This document shows positions 8,981 to 17,330 of a stretch of 64,000 bases of DNA, piece by piece. Both the position numbers and the translations under genes were made by a program. The stretch spans positions 7,006,001 to 7,070,000 of the forward strand of contig NZ_VIWU01000001.1 of assembly GCF_007994075.1 (NCBI RefSeq), written 5' to 3'. Source of the stretch: Pseudonocardia hierapolitana (GTDB lineage: Bacteria > Actinomycetota > Actinomycetes > Mycobacteriales > Pseudonocardiaceae). Below the pieces are notes generated by a model. It worked only from the letters and a program-made list of their open reading frames with translations. It was not told the DNA's origin and searched no databases. Within the stretch, counting starts at the first letter, position 1, and each line of letters begins with the position of its first letter.

Positions 8981-9898
8981 TCAGATGAGCTCGGCGGACT
9001 CGAGCGCGAGCACGATCTCCCGTTCCGCTTCGGCCGAGAGGTCGCGCAGCGGGGAGCGGACGGTGGCGGACGGGAGGATGCCACGGGCCTTCAGTCCCAG
9101 CTTGAGCGCGACGGTGCCCTCCATGTGCGAGCCGCGGTGGTACACGGCCTTGGTGACCGGCAGGAGCCGGTCGTGCACCGCTCGGGCGGCGGCGTAGTCC
9201 CGGGCCTTGCCCGCGGCGATCAGCTCGATCAGCGGCTCGGGGGCGAGGCCGCCGTAGCCGACGAGGGCGCCGTCGACGTCGAACATCGTGTGCAGCAGGT
9301 ACTCGTCGTGGCAGGTGAGGATCTGCAGGTCGGGATGCTCCGCGCGCAGCACGGGGATCTCGGTGTCCCAGCGGCGCATGTTGCGCACCCCGTTCTTGGT
9401 GGCGAACACGCCGGGCTGGGCCGCGATGTCCAGCTGGGTGGGCAGGTCGTAGCTGGCCTTGGTGGCATCGGGGTACTGGAACAGGATGAGCGGGAGCCCG
9501 GAGGTCTCGAAGATCGCTCGGTAGCGATCCTGCGGAGCACCTGGCTGGAAGCCGAACCGCAGCCACCCGTGGGACGGGTAGACGAGCCCGGCGGCCGCCC
9601 CGGCGTCGACCGCGCGTACGGCCTCGGCGGCGGCGACGGCGGTGCCCTCGCCCGTGATGCCGGCGATGATCGGCACGGTTCCGTCGACCGCTTCCACGAG
9701 CGTGCGGATCGTCGCGACCTGCTCGTCCTGGGTCAGGAACGTGCCCTCGCCAGCGTGTCCGAGGCACACGAGGCCCTCGACCCCGTCGAAGCTCGCGAGC
9801 CACTTGCCGTAGCTCGCCAAGGTGGCGTGGTCGACGGCGCCGTCGACGGTGAAGGGGGTGACGGGGGCGGGCACCAGGCCGCGCAGATCCGGGAACAC
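8981..9898 (-). CDS. Dihydrodipicolinate synthase (DapA)-family aldolase/lyase
   Basis: A 305-residue class I aldolase of the DapA/NanA/KDG-aldolase superfamily. The Schiff-base lysine is in FATKNG (about Lys168) and the partner tyrosine in FQYPD (about Tyr142); GHAGEG replaces the usual GTTGE loop. The GTG start at 9898 has GAGG at good distance; the frame is open further upstream but would cross the LacI operator. Pairing with a transporter and a divergent LacI regulator argues for catabolism of a keto-acid or sugar acid rather than lysine synthesis. Confidence 0.85.
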   Translation of the reverse strand: MFPDLRGLVPAPVTPFTVDGAVDHATLASYGKWLASFDGVEGLVCLGHAGEGTFLTQDEQVATIRTLVEAVDGTVPIIAGITGEGTAVAAAEAVRAVDAGAAAGLVYPSHGWLRFGFQPGAPQDRYRAIFETSGLPLILFQYPDATKASYDLPTQLDIAAQPGVFATKNGVRNMRRWDTEIPVLRAEHPDLQILTCHDEYLLHTMFDVDGALVGYGGLAPEPLIELIAAGKARDYAAARAVHDRLLPVTKAVYHRGSHMEGTVALKLGLKARGILPSATVRSPLRDLSAEAEREIVLALESAELI

Positions 9899-9915
9899 TC
9901 GTCGGTCCTCATCTC

Positions 9916-9939
9916 GGGAACGATTGCGGGAACGTTCCC
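9916..9939. promoter_or_regulatory. LacI-type operator between DapA-family gene and lacI
   Basis: GGGAACGTTCCC (9928-9939) is a perfect 12-bp palindrome with the central CpG usual for LacI operators. A second half, GGGAACG, starts at 9916. It lies 18 to 30 bases upstream of the aldolase start and about 60 bases before the divergent lacI gene, so it is the likely autoregulatory and target site. Confidence 0.7.
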
Positions 9940-9997
9940 ATAGGATGGAGGCCATCTGCATCTGCGTCAAGGCTCCCGGTCTCAGTAGCCTCCACCC

Positions 9998-10984
9998 GTG
10001 GTGACCATCCTCGACGTCGCTCGCGCGGCCGGCGTGAGCAAGTCGACCGTGTCGCGGGTGCTCGACGAGCGTCTCCCCCGCTCCACCAGTGCCACCGCGG
10101 AACGGGTCCGCCAGGTCGCCGCCGAACTCGGCTACGTGCGCGACCCGCTGGCATCGGGGTTGCGCCGGGCGGGTACGAGCACGGTCGGCGTCATCGTCCC
10201 CCGGCTCACCGACACCGTGATGGCGATGCTCTACGAGGAGATCGCCGCGGTGAGCGGCGCGCGGGGGCTCTTCGCGATCGTGGCGACCACGGAGGACGAA
10301 CCCGAGACCGAGCGCCTCGCCGTCCAGACGCTGCTCCGCCGCCGGGTCGACGGGCTGATCCTCACCACGGCCCGCCTCGACACGGCGATGGAGCGCGAAG
10401 GTGCTGCCCCGCGCGTGCTCGCGCTGCGAACGGACGGGGTCAGCCCCTCGTCGGTCGGCGACGACCGGCTCGGGGCGCACCTCGCGACCCGCCACCTGAT
10501 CGACCTCGGGCACCGGCGCATCGGCCTGGTCGGCGGGCCCTCGTACGCGTCGAGCGCCCGAAATCGGCAGGAGGGCTACCGGAGCGCGCTCGCCGAGGCC
10601 GGTCTCCCCGTCGACGAGTCACTCGTCGCAGGCGACTCGTTCTCGATGGAAGCGGGCGAGATCGCAGGACGCGCCCTGCTGGGCCGCCCTGACCGCCCCA
10701 CCGCCGTCTTCGCCGTCAACGACAACACGGCCATCGGTGTCATGGCGGCCGCCCACGCGCTCGGCCTTCGCGTCCCCGACGACGTGTCGCTCGTCGGCTA
10801 CAACGACATCCCCGTGGTCAGCCGCCTCCCGGTGCCGCTGACGACCGTCCGGGTGCCGTTCCGCCAGATCGCGGCCGGGGCGCTCGAGCTCCTTCTCGAT
10901 GCGGATCGCAACGGCCCGGCCCGGACGCTGGTCGCCACGCCGACGCTCATCCCGCGCCGGTCCACCGCGCCGGTCCCGGCCTGA
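9998..10984 (+). CDS. LacI family transcriptional regulator
   Basis: A 328-residue LacI regulator: helix-turn-helix at the N-terminus (ILDVARAAGVSKSTVSRVLDE), hinge helix region near residues 45-58, then a periplasmic-binding-protein-like sensor domain (TVGVIVPRLTD, AVFAVNDNTAIGVM, SLVGYNDIP). Starts with GTG 9998. Divergent from the DapA-family/transporter operon with a good palindromic operator in between, so it most likely represses that operon and itself. Confidence 0.88.
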   Translation: MVTILDVARAAGVSKSTVSRVLDERLPRSTSATAERVRQVAAELGYVRDPLASGLRRAGTSTVGVIVPRLTDTVMAMLYEEIAAVSGARGLFAIVATTEDEPETERLAVQTLLRRRVDGLILTTARLDTAMEREGAAPRVLALRTDGVSPSSVGDDRLGAHLATRHLIDLGHRRIGLVGGPSYASSARNRQEGYRSALAEAGLPVDESLVAGDSFSMEAGEIAGRALLGRPDRPTAVFAVNDNTAIGVMAAAHALGLRVPDDVSLVGYNDIPVVSRLPVPLTTVRVPFRQIAAGALELLLDADRNGPARTLVATPTLIPRRSTAPVPA

Positions 10985-11011
10985 TCTCCCGGCTCGGGTC
11001 GGCCAGGGCGC

Positions 11012-11380
11012 TCACGCCGCGGGGGCCGAACGCGATCGCAGGAGGGCTCGCACGCCCACGACCACGTAGGCGACCAGCAGCACGAACATGATCGCGCTGA
11101 CCCAGACCGCAGAAGGGCGCTGCGCGGTGCCGGCGATGGCCTCGCCGATCCGGAAGGCGTTCATCGACGATCCCAGCGCGCCGAGCACGGCGATGGCCAC
11201 GGCAACGGCCAGGGCGGCCCGCCGGCGCGACGCCGAGCGGGCGACGGCGGCGCAGACGAGCAGCGGGACGCCGACGAACGCGGGGATGAGCGCCGTGACG
11301 CTGACGGCTGACGTCAGGACGTAGGCGCCGACGCCGAGGACGACGAGCGCGATGCCGAGAGCGGTGGTGAACCGGACCAT
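11012..11380 (-). CDS. Small membrane protein, unknown function
   Basis: 122 residues with four clear hydrophobic segments (about residues 8-27, 32-48, 56-70 and 90-112) and short charged loops; the C-terminus is basic (RALLRSRSAPAA). No motif that I recognise. It converges with lacI and lies downstream of pabBC on the same strand, 24 bases after the pabBC stop in transcription order reversed (pabBC lies upstream), so co-transcription from pabBC is possible. Confidence 0.6.
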   Translation of the reverse strand: MVRFTTALGIALVVLGVGAYVLTSAVSVTALIPAFVGVPLLVCAAVARSASRRRAALAVAVAIAVLGALGSSMNAFRIGEAIAGTAQRPSAVWVSAIMFVLLVAYVVVGVRALLRSRSAPAA

Positions 11381-11404
11381 CCGGAAATTCTACGAGACGT
11401 CGAA

Positions 11405-13183
11405 TCAGCCCGCTCGCCTGGTGGGCCGCGCGGCGGTTCGGTCGGCGAGCGTTGCCGGTCGGCTGCCCCGCAGCGAGTTGACCAGCGCGAGGTCCTCGGC
11501 ACGGCGCAGGTCCGCCGGCCGGAGGACCCGCTCCTGGAGCGCACCGTCGGCCACGAGCCGGGCGCGTTCGATGCCGGGCAGGCAGCCGCTGTCCAACGGG
11601 GGTGTCCACCACCGCCCGTCGATCCGGACGGCGAGGTTGGCCGTGCAGGACTCGGTGACCTCGCCGCGCTCGTTCACCAGCACCACGTCGTCGGCCGCCG
11701 GGTGGCGCGCGAGCCGGGACGAGTACGGCTCGCGCAGGCTGGTCTTGTGGTGCGGCCAGCAGGCGGTCGAGTCGATCGGCTCCGGGTCGATCGCCAGGCG
11801 GACCCGGTCCGGGGCGGGCCGGGGGAGCTCCTCGACGTCGACGCCGACCGTGCCGTCGCGGTAGCAGCGCAGCCGGACCCGCGCGTCACCGGTGCCGGCC
11901 AGCCGCGCGTCGAGGGCGGCCCGCACGGCGGCGGGGTCGAAGCGGAACCCGAAGTAGGCCGCCGACGCCGACACCCGGGCCAGGTGTGCGTCGAGCGAGC
12001 GCAGCCGCCCGGCTTCGAGCCTCATGGTCTCGAGGAGGTGGAACTCCCGCGGGCGGGTGTCGAGCACCCGGGCCTTCGTGAGCAGCTCGGCGTACTCGGC
12101 GGCAGGCCGGGAGCTCCAGGTGATCCCGCCGCCCGTGCCGTAGGTGGCGCTGCCGCGCTCGCGGTCGACCAGCACCGTGCGGATCGCCACGGAGAACCGG
12201 GCCCGCAGCGGTGCGCCCGGCGGGGCGATCACGCCGATCGCGCCGCAGTACACGCCGCGCGGCGAGTCCTCGACGTCGCGGATCAGCTCCATCGTGCGGG
12301 CCTTCGGGGCTCCGGTCACCGATCCGCAGGGGAACAAGGCACGGAAGATCTCCGAGAGCCCGACGTCCGGGCGCAGCTGTGCGGTGACGTCCGAGGTCAG
12401 CTGGTGCACGGTTGCGAAGCGTTCGGCGTGCAGCAGGCGTGGCACCCGCACGCTGCCCGCGGTGGCGACGCGGGCCAGGTCGTTGCGCACCAGGTCGACG
12501 ATCATGACGTTCTCGGCGCGCTCCTTCGGGCTGGAGCGCAGCCGGGCGACGATCCGCTCGTCCTCGGCGCCGGTGCGGCCGCGTGCGGCGGTGCCCTTCA
12601 TCGGGCGCATGAGGATGCGGTCGCCGGAGAGCTCGAAGAACAGCTCCGGACTCGCGCTGGCGACGACGAAGCGGCCGGTGTCGAGGTAGGCGTTGTACGC
12701 GCCGCGCTGGGCGAGCGCGAGGTCCCGGTACAGCTCCTCCGGCTCACCGTCCACCGCGCGGGTCAGCCGCGTGGTGAGGTTGCACTGGTAGGTCTCCCCG
12801 GCGGCGATGCGGGACCGGACCTCCCGCACGGCCGAACGGTGGCGACGCTCGTCCCACTCCGGCGCCCAGTGACCCGCAGGCCGTCCGCCGGGATGTGGGT
12901 GCAGCGGCGCCGCGTCCTGCGGCCGCCCGACGCCGAACCACGCCAGCGGCAGACCGTCGATCGGCTCCCGGGTGGTGAGGACGGGGTCGAGTGCCGATGC
13001 GGCCTCGTAGGCGACGAAGCCGAACGCCCACGCCCCGGCGGCCGTGCGGCGCTCCACCTCGTCGAGGACGCCCGCCACCTGACCGGGTTCTGAGGCGACC
13101 AGCACCTGCTCGACCTCGGGGAACTGCAGGGCGGAACCGACCGTGAGGTCGTCGAACCGCGCCCAGGGGCGTGAGGCGTGCAT
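11405..13183 (-). CDS. pabB: Fused aminodeoxychorismate synthase component I / 4-amino-4-deoxychorismate lyase
   Basis: A 592-residue fusion for p-aminobenzoate, hence folate, synthesis. The first about 375 residues form the chorismate-binding PabB domain, with MKGTAARG (the K that marks aminodeoxychorismate rather than anthranilate synthase), SPELFFELSGD and FPCGSVTGAPKARTMELI. The remaining about 200 residues are a PabC-type PLP lyase, with the PLP lysine in HHKTSLREPY and the phosphate-binding GEVTESCTANL. The glutaminase PabA is not nearby. Fusions of this order are known in bacteria. The gene could serve primary folate synthesis or an antibiotic pathway; no biosynthetic cluster is seen here. 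Confidence 0.9.
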   Translation of the reverse strand: MHASRPWARFDDLTVGSALQFPEVEQVLVASEPGQVAGVLDEVERRTAAGAWAFGFVAYEAASALDPVLTTREPIDGLPLAWFGVGRPQDAAPLHPHPGGRPAGHWAPEWDERRHRSAVREVRSRIAAGETYQCNLTTRLTRAVDGEPEELYRDLALAQRGAYNAYLDTGRFVVASASPELFFELSGDRILMRPMKGTAARGRTGAEDERIVARLRSSPKERAENVMIVDLVRNDLARVATAGSVRVPRLLHAERFATVHQLTSDVTAQLRPDVGLSEIFRALFPCGSVTGAPKARTMELIRDVEDSPRGVYCGAIGVIAPPGAPLRARFSVAIRTVLVDRERGSATYGTGGGITWSSRPAAEYAELLTKARVLDTRPREFHLLETMRLEAGRLRSLDAHLARVSASAAYFGFRFDPAAVRAALDARLAGTGDARVRLRCYRDGTVGVDVEELPRPAPDRVRLAIDPEPIDSTACWPHHKTSLREPYSSRLARHPAADDVVLVNERGEVTESCTANLAVRIDGRWWTPPLDSGCLPGIERARLVADGALQERVLRPADLRRAEDLALVNSLRGSRPATLADRTAARPTRRAG

Positions 13184-13221
13184 CAGCCGATCCTCCCCCC
13201 GCGCACGCGGGGACGGATCGG

Positions 13222-13809
13222 CTATCCGTCGCGCCCGGCCGTGGCGGCGGAGAGGAGGGCGTCCAGCTCGACCGCGACGTCGTCGAGAGCGCGGGTGCTG
13301 CGGTCGGCCCGGCAGACGGCCACCGCTCCCTCGACGGCGGCGACGACGAGCGCGGCGAGCCGGCGGGCCCGCGTGGCCGCCACCCCGTTCTCCTGTAGCG
13401 ACGTGGCCAGCAGGGCCTCCCAGGTGCGGAATACGTCGGCTGCCGCCTCGACGGCCGGCGCGTCCGATTCCTGGACGGCGACGGCCAGAACCGGGCAGCC
13501 CGCCCGGTGGTCGGTGCTGATCACGACATCACGCCAGAGCGCGAGGAAGCTGCGCAGCCCCTCGACCGGCCCGGCGGCCAGCCGCTCCCTGAGCACACGG
13601 GTCACGGTGTCGCCCGCGAAGCGGACGGCCTCGGTGACCAGCTGGTCCTTGCCGCCCGGGAAGTAGTGGTACGTCGATCCCAGTGGGGCGCCGGAGTGTC
13701 GGGCCACTTCACGGATGCTCGTGGCGTGCAGGCCGCGGCGTCGCAGCATGTCGGCCGCTCCGACCACGAGCCGCGTTCGGTGGTTCGTCGTGTCCATGAC
13801 AGTCGTCAT
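13222..13809 (-). CDS. TetR family regulator (LmrA/YxaF type)
   Basis: 195 residues. N-terminal helix-turn-helix TSIREVARHSGAPLGSTYHYFPGGKDQL and a C-terminal ligand domain with the GCPVLAVAVQ segment characteristic of the LmrA/YxaF branch. The ATG at 13809 lies inside a palindrome shared with the divergent dehydrogenase; an in-frame ATG at 13797 (MDTTNHR) gives a start just outside the arm centre and is an alternative. Probably represses the dehydrogenase and itself. Confidence 0.85.
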   Translation of the reverse strand: MTTVMDTTNHRTRLVVGAADMLRRRGLHATSIREVARHSGAPLGSTYHYFPGGKDQLVTEAVRFAGDTVTRVLRERLAAGPVEGLRSFLALWRDVVISTDHRAGCPVLAVAVQESDAPAVEAAADVFRTWEALLATSLQENGVAATRARRLAALVVAAVEGAVAVCRADRSTRALDDVAVELDALLSAATAGRDG

Positions 13810-13831
13810 AGTATCCGGCTATGACGACTGT
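13799..13831. promoter_or_regulatory. Palindromic operator containing both divergent start codons
   Basis: Arms ACAGTCGTCATAG (13799-13811) and CTATGACGACTGT (13819-13831) are perfect inverted repeats separated by 7 bases. Each arm contains an ATG: the TetR start at 13809 on the minus strand and the dehydrogenase start at 13821 on the plus strand. Both proteins therefore begin MTTV. The arrangement implies leaderless messages or alternative starts. Confidence 0.75.
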
Positions 13832-14945
13832 TATAGCCGAGCGGGAGCTCAGGTTCGAACGCGCCGGGCGGCTGCGCTGGCACGAGCGGGCGGCGCCGCG
13901 GCTGCAGGACCAGACGGACGCGCTGGTCCGCCCGTTCCTGGCCGGCCGGTGTGACGGTGACACGCTGCCGATCCACCGACCCGTCTCGCGGGCGCTGCAG
14001 GCGGGATTGGCGCTCGGGCTGGTCGACCCGGTGGTCGGGCGGATCTGCGGATCGGTCCCGTTCCGCGGCCCGTTCCCGATCGGGCACGAGTGCGTCGCGG
14101 AGATCGTCGAGCTCGGGTCCGAGGTCACGGAGCTGCGGGTCGGGCAGCAGGTGATCGTCCCGTGGGCGGTGTCCTGCGGGAGCTGCCCACGGTGTGTCCG
14201 CGGCCTGACCTCGGCGTGCGACCGGACCGACGGTGCGCTCGCCGCGTTCGGGTTCGGCTCGTCCTGCGGTCCGTGGGGCGGCATGATCGCCGACTCCGTG
14301 CGCGTTCCGTACGCCGCGCACATGCTCGTGCCGGTTCCGCCCGGGGTGCCTGCCGAGCGCGTCGCCGCGGCGAGCGACAACCTGGCCGACGCCTGGCGGG
14401 CCGTCGTCCCCGCGTTGTCCGACCGGCCCGGCGGCAGCGTGCTGATCCTCGGGGGCGGTGCCCGCAGCATCGGGCTGTACGCGGCGGGTCTCGCCGTCGC
14501 CCATGGCGCGGGCGTCGTCGACTACGTCGACCGCAGCGCCGGCCGCCGGGAGATCGCGGAGTCGTTCGGGGCGCGGGTGCCCGCGCGCCCGGACCGGCCG
14601 CACCGCGGGTACGACGTCGTGGTCGAGGCCGGTTCCACCGCAGCGGGGCTGCGCCAGGCTCTGCGCTCGGCCGCACCCGGCGGCGTGTGCACGGCGGTGG
14701 GCTACTACCTCGCCACCGGCACGCGGGTGCCCCTGATGCACATGTACGCCACGGACGTCACGTTGCGCCTCGGTGTCTCACACGCGCGCGCCCTGCTGCC
14801 CGAGCTGCTGGAGTTCGTGCGTCGTACCGGGTTCCCGGCCGAGCGGGTCACCACCGTCACCGCCGACTGGGACGATGCCCCCACCGCCTACGCCACCCGG
14901 ACGACCAAGCTCGTGCTGCGACGCGACCCGGTCTCAGCCGGCTAG
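13821..14945 (+). CDS. Zinc-dependent alcohol dehydrogenase (MDR family)
   Basis: A 374-residue medium-chain dehydrogenase. Catalytic zinc residues include the GHE of PIGHECVAEI; the structural zinc site is CGSCPRCVRGLTSAC with four cysteines. The Rossmann domain is present but its glycine motif is GGGARSIG. Start ATG 13821 lies inside the TetR operator and has no ribosome-binding site, so translation may be leaderless. Substrate unknown. Its stop overlaps the convergent aldo/keto reductase end by 12 bases. Confidence 0.85.
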   Translation: MTTVIAERELRFERAGRLRWHERAAPRLQDQTDALVRPFLAGRCDGDTLPIHRPVSRALQAGLALGLVDPVVGRICGSVPFRGPFPIGHECVAEIVELGSEVTELRVGQQVIVPWAVSCGSCPRCVRGLTSACDRTDGALAAFGFGSSCGPWGGMIADSVRVPYAAHMLVPVPPGVPAERVAAASDNLADAWRAVVPALSDRPGGSVLILGGGARSIGLYAAGLAVAHGAGVVDYVDRSAGRREIAESFGARVPARPDRPHRGYDVVVEAGSTAAGLRQALRSAAPGGVCTAVGYYLATGTRVPLMHMYATDVTLRLGVSHARALLPELLEFVRRTGFPAERVTTVTADWDDAPTAYATRTTKLVLRRDPVSAG

Positions 14946-15932
14946 TGCCTTCTCGACGGAGTCCAGCTCGGTGGGGGAGAGTTCGAGGTGGTCGAGGGTG
15001 TCGAGGTTCGCGTCGAGCTGGGCGACGCTCGATGCCCCGACTATCGCCGACGTCACCGAGTCGTGCCGCAGCACCCACGCCAGCGCGAGCTGGGCGATGC
15101 TCTGCCCGCGTTCCGCCGCGATCGGGGCGAGCCTGCGGACGGTCGCGATCCGCTCCTCGGTGATGGCCGACGCCGTGAGGTAGCGGCCGCCCGCGGCGCG
15201 CGAGCCGGCCGGGATGCCGTCGAGGTAGCGGTCGGTGAGCACGCCCTGTTCGAGCGGGGAGAAGACGACGGCGCCCACGGCCTCGGCGTCGAGGACGTCC
15301 AGCAGGGACGGCTCGCCCTGCTCGATCCGGCGGTCGAGCATCGAGTAGCGCGGCTGGTGCAGCACGAGGGGCGTGCCCAGCTCGCGCAGGATCGCGGCCG
15401 CGCGGGTGGTGTCCTCCGGCGAGTACGAGGAGATGCCGACGTACAGGGCCTTGCCGGCCCGCACCGCGCTCGCGAGCGCACCCATCGTCTCTTCCAGGGG
15501 CGTGTCCGGGTCGCGGCGGTGGCTGTAGAAGACGTCCACGTAGTCGAGGCCCATGCGGCGCAGGGACTGGTCGAGGCTCGCGGTGAGGTACTTGCGCGAG
15601 CCGCCGTCGCCGTACGGACCGGGCCACATGTCGTAGCCGGCCTTCGTCGAGATGATCAGCTCGTCGCGGTAGGGCGCCAGGTCGTGGCGCAGGATCTCGC
15701 CGAATGTGCGCTCCGCCGCGCCGTAGGGCGGGCCGTAGTTGTTGGCGAGGTCGATGTGGGTGACGCCGCGGTCGAACGCCCGGAAGAGGATCGCCTTCTG
15801 CACCTCGCGCGGCTTGTCCTCGCCGAAGTTGTGCCACAGGCCCAGCGAGATGCGGGGCAGGACGAGGCCGGACCGGCCGGCGCGGCGGTAGATGTCGTGC
15901 TCGTAGCGCTGCTCGGCGGCGATGTAGGGCAT
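14934..15932 (-). CDS. Aldo/keto reductase (YghZ-like)
   Basis: A 332-residue NADPH-dependent aldo/keto reductase with the AKR catalytic tetrad visible: Asp and Tyr in HIDLANNYGPPYG, Lys in ISTKAGYD and His in FYSHRRD; the cofactor end is SAIVGASSVAQL. The length and the segment MWPGPYGDGGSRKYL resemble the YghZ/voltage-gated-potassium-channel-beta-like branch, whose E. coli member reduces glyceraldehyde 3-phosphate and methylglyoxal. It diverges from the Rieske oxygenase gene, with about 85 bases between starts. Confidence 0.87.
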   Translation of the reverse strand: MPYIAAEQRYEHDIYRRAGRSGLVLPRISLGLWHNFGEDKPREVQKAILFRAFDRGVTHIDLANNYGPPYGAAERTFGEILRHDLAPYRDELIISTKAGYDMWPGPYGDGGSRKYLTASLDQSLRRMGLDYVDVFYSHRRDPDTPLEETMGALASAVRAGKALYVGISSYSPEDTTRAAAILRELGTPLVLHQPRYSMLDRRIEQGEPSLLDVLDAEAVGAVVFSPLEQGVLTDRYLDGIPAGSRAAGGRYLTASAITEERIATVRRLAPIAAERGQSIAQLALAWVLRHDSVTSAIVGASSVAQLDANLDTLDHLELSPTELDSVEKALAG

Positions 15933-15977
15933 GTCGATCAGTCTGCACCCTGGTGTGTGGACCCCTACTTCCGTATT

Positions 15978-15986
15978 CTGGATCCA
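15978..15986. promoter_or_regulatory. Candidate GntR half of a GGATCC-type operator upstream of the Rieske gene
   Basis: CTGGATCCA lies about 35 bases upstream of the Rieske oxygenase start, in the spacer shared with the aldo/keto reductase. Related GGGATCCAG copies occur just upstream of the GntR gene at 19547 and 19568. The same nine bases also occur by chance or otherwise at 25036, so evidence is modest. Confidence 0.35.
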
Positions 15987-16018
15987 CTTCGTCCGATTCA
16001 GGATGCATGGGGTCGCTG

Positions 16019-17329
16019 ATGCTGAAGCAGGCGGACAACGAGCGCGTCACGCGGTCCGGACCGGGCACTCCGCTGGGGCGGCTGATGCGCGCCTACTGGC
16101 AGCCCGCGGCGCTCGTGTCCGAGATGCCCGCGGACCGCCCGGTCAAGGCGGTGCGGCTGCTCGGCGAGGACCTGGTGCTGTTCCGCCGCGACGGCGGCTG
16201 GGGTCTCGTCGGCCGGTTCTGCGCGCACCGCGGCGTCGACCTGTCCTTCGGACGGCTGGAGGACGGCGGTCTGCGGTGCCTCTACCACGGCTGGCTCTAC
16301 GGGCCCGACGGTCGCTGCCTGGAGCAGCCGGCCGAGCCGGAGCACTCCACGTTCGCCGCACGGGTGCGGATCCCGAGCTATCCGTGCGAGGAGCGCAACG
16401 GGATCGTCTTCGCCTACCTCGGCGAGGGCGACCCGCCCCCGTTCCCCGACTACGACTGCTTCACCGCCCCCGACGCGTACACGTTCGCGTTCAAGGGGCT
16501 CTGGGAGTGCAACTGGCTGCAGGGCGTCGAGGGCGGGATCGACCCGAGCCACGTGTCGTTCCTGCACCGGTTCGTGGGCGAGGACCCGCGCGAGGTGTAC
16601 GGCCAGCAGTTCAGCGAGGTCGTCGAGGGCACCGACAAGAAGCTCTCGGAGCTGGTGGCGGAGAACCACCGGCCCGACATCGAGGTGGAGGAGGCCCCGC
16701 ACGGGCTGCGGGTCTACGCGGTCCGGCAGCTCACCGAGCGGCTCAAGCACGTCCGGGTGACGAACCTGGTGTTCCCCAACGCTTTCGTCGTGCCGTTCGG
16801 CAACGATCGCGTCTTCTGCCAGTGGCACGTGCCGATCGACGACGAGAACCACTACTGGTACATGATCTTCTACGACTTCGCGGAGGAGACCGACAAAGAG
16901 ACGCTGCTCGCCCAGCGGCTCGCCGAGGTCTCCCTCCCGGACTACCGGCCCCTGCGCAACCGGTCCAACGACTGGGGCTTCGACGCTGCGGAGCAGCGGG
17001 ATCTGACCTACACGGGGATGGGGCTGGACATCAACGTCCACGACCAGTGGGCCGTCGAGAGCATGGGCCGGGTCCAGGACCGCACGGTGGAGCGGCTCGG
17101 CGTGTCCGACCGGGCGATCACCGCCAACCGGCGCCTGCTCCTGCGTGCGATCGACGCGTTCGAAGCCGGGCGCCCGACACCCGGCCACCCCGTCGACGCC
17201 GCAGCGGCGTGTGCTCTCACCGGGCCGCCGGCCGTCGACACGATCGCCCCGAGCGAGAACTGGGAACAGGCGTGGCGTGACCGGGAACAGCAGCGGCGGG
17301 CCCGATCGCCCTGGGCAGCCGGTGCGTAG
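16019..17329 (+). CDS. Rieske non-haem iron oxygenase, alpha subunit
   Basis: A 436-residue aromatic-ring-hydroxylating-type oxygenase. The Rieske centre is C68-x-H70 and C87-x2-H90 (FCAHRGVDL, RCLYHGW). The mononuclear iron site is in the segment CNWLQGVEGGIDPSHVSFLH with the two expected histidines. ATG 16019 matches the usual N-terminus (MLKQADNERVTRSGPGTPLG); ATG 16007 is a near alternative. No reductase or small subunit is adjacent, as in monomeric demethylase/phenoxybenzoate-type members. The glutamine-synthetase-like gene follows after one base, so the two are coupled. Confidence 0.87.
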   Translation: MLKQADNERVTRSGPGTPLGRLMRAYWQPAALVSEMPADRPVKAVRLLGEDLVLFRRDGGWGLVGRFCAHRGVDLSFGRLEDGGLRCLYHGWLYGPDGRCLEQPAEPEHSTFAARVRIPSYPCEERNGIVFAYLGEGDPPPFPDYDCFTAPDAYTFAFKGLWECNWLQGVEGGIDPSHVSFLHRFVGEDPREVYGQQFSEVVEGTDKKLSELVAENHRPDIEVEEAPHGLRVYAVRQLTERLKHVRVTNLVFPNAFVVPFGNDRVFCQWHVPIDDENHYWYMIFYDFAEETDKETLLAQRLAEVSLPDYRPLRNRSNDWGFDAAEQRDLTYTGMGLDINVHDQWAVESMGRVQDRTVERLGVSDRAITANRRLLLRAIDAFEAGRPTPGHPVDAAAACALTGPPAVDTIAPSENWEQAWRDREQQRRARSPWAAGA

Positions 17330-17330
17330 C

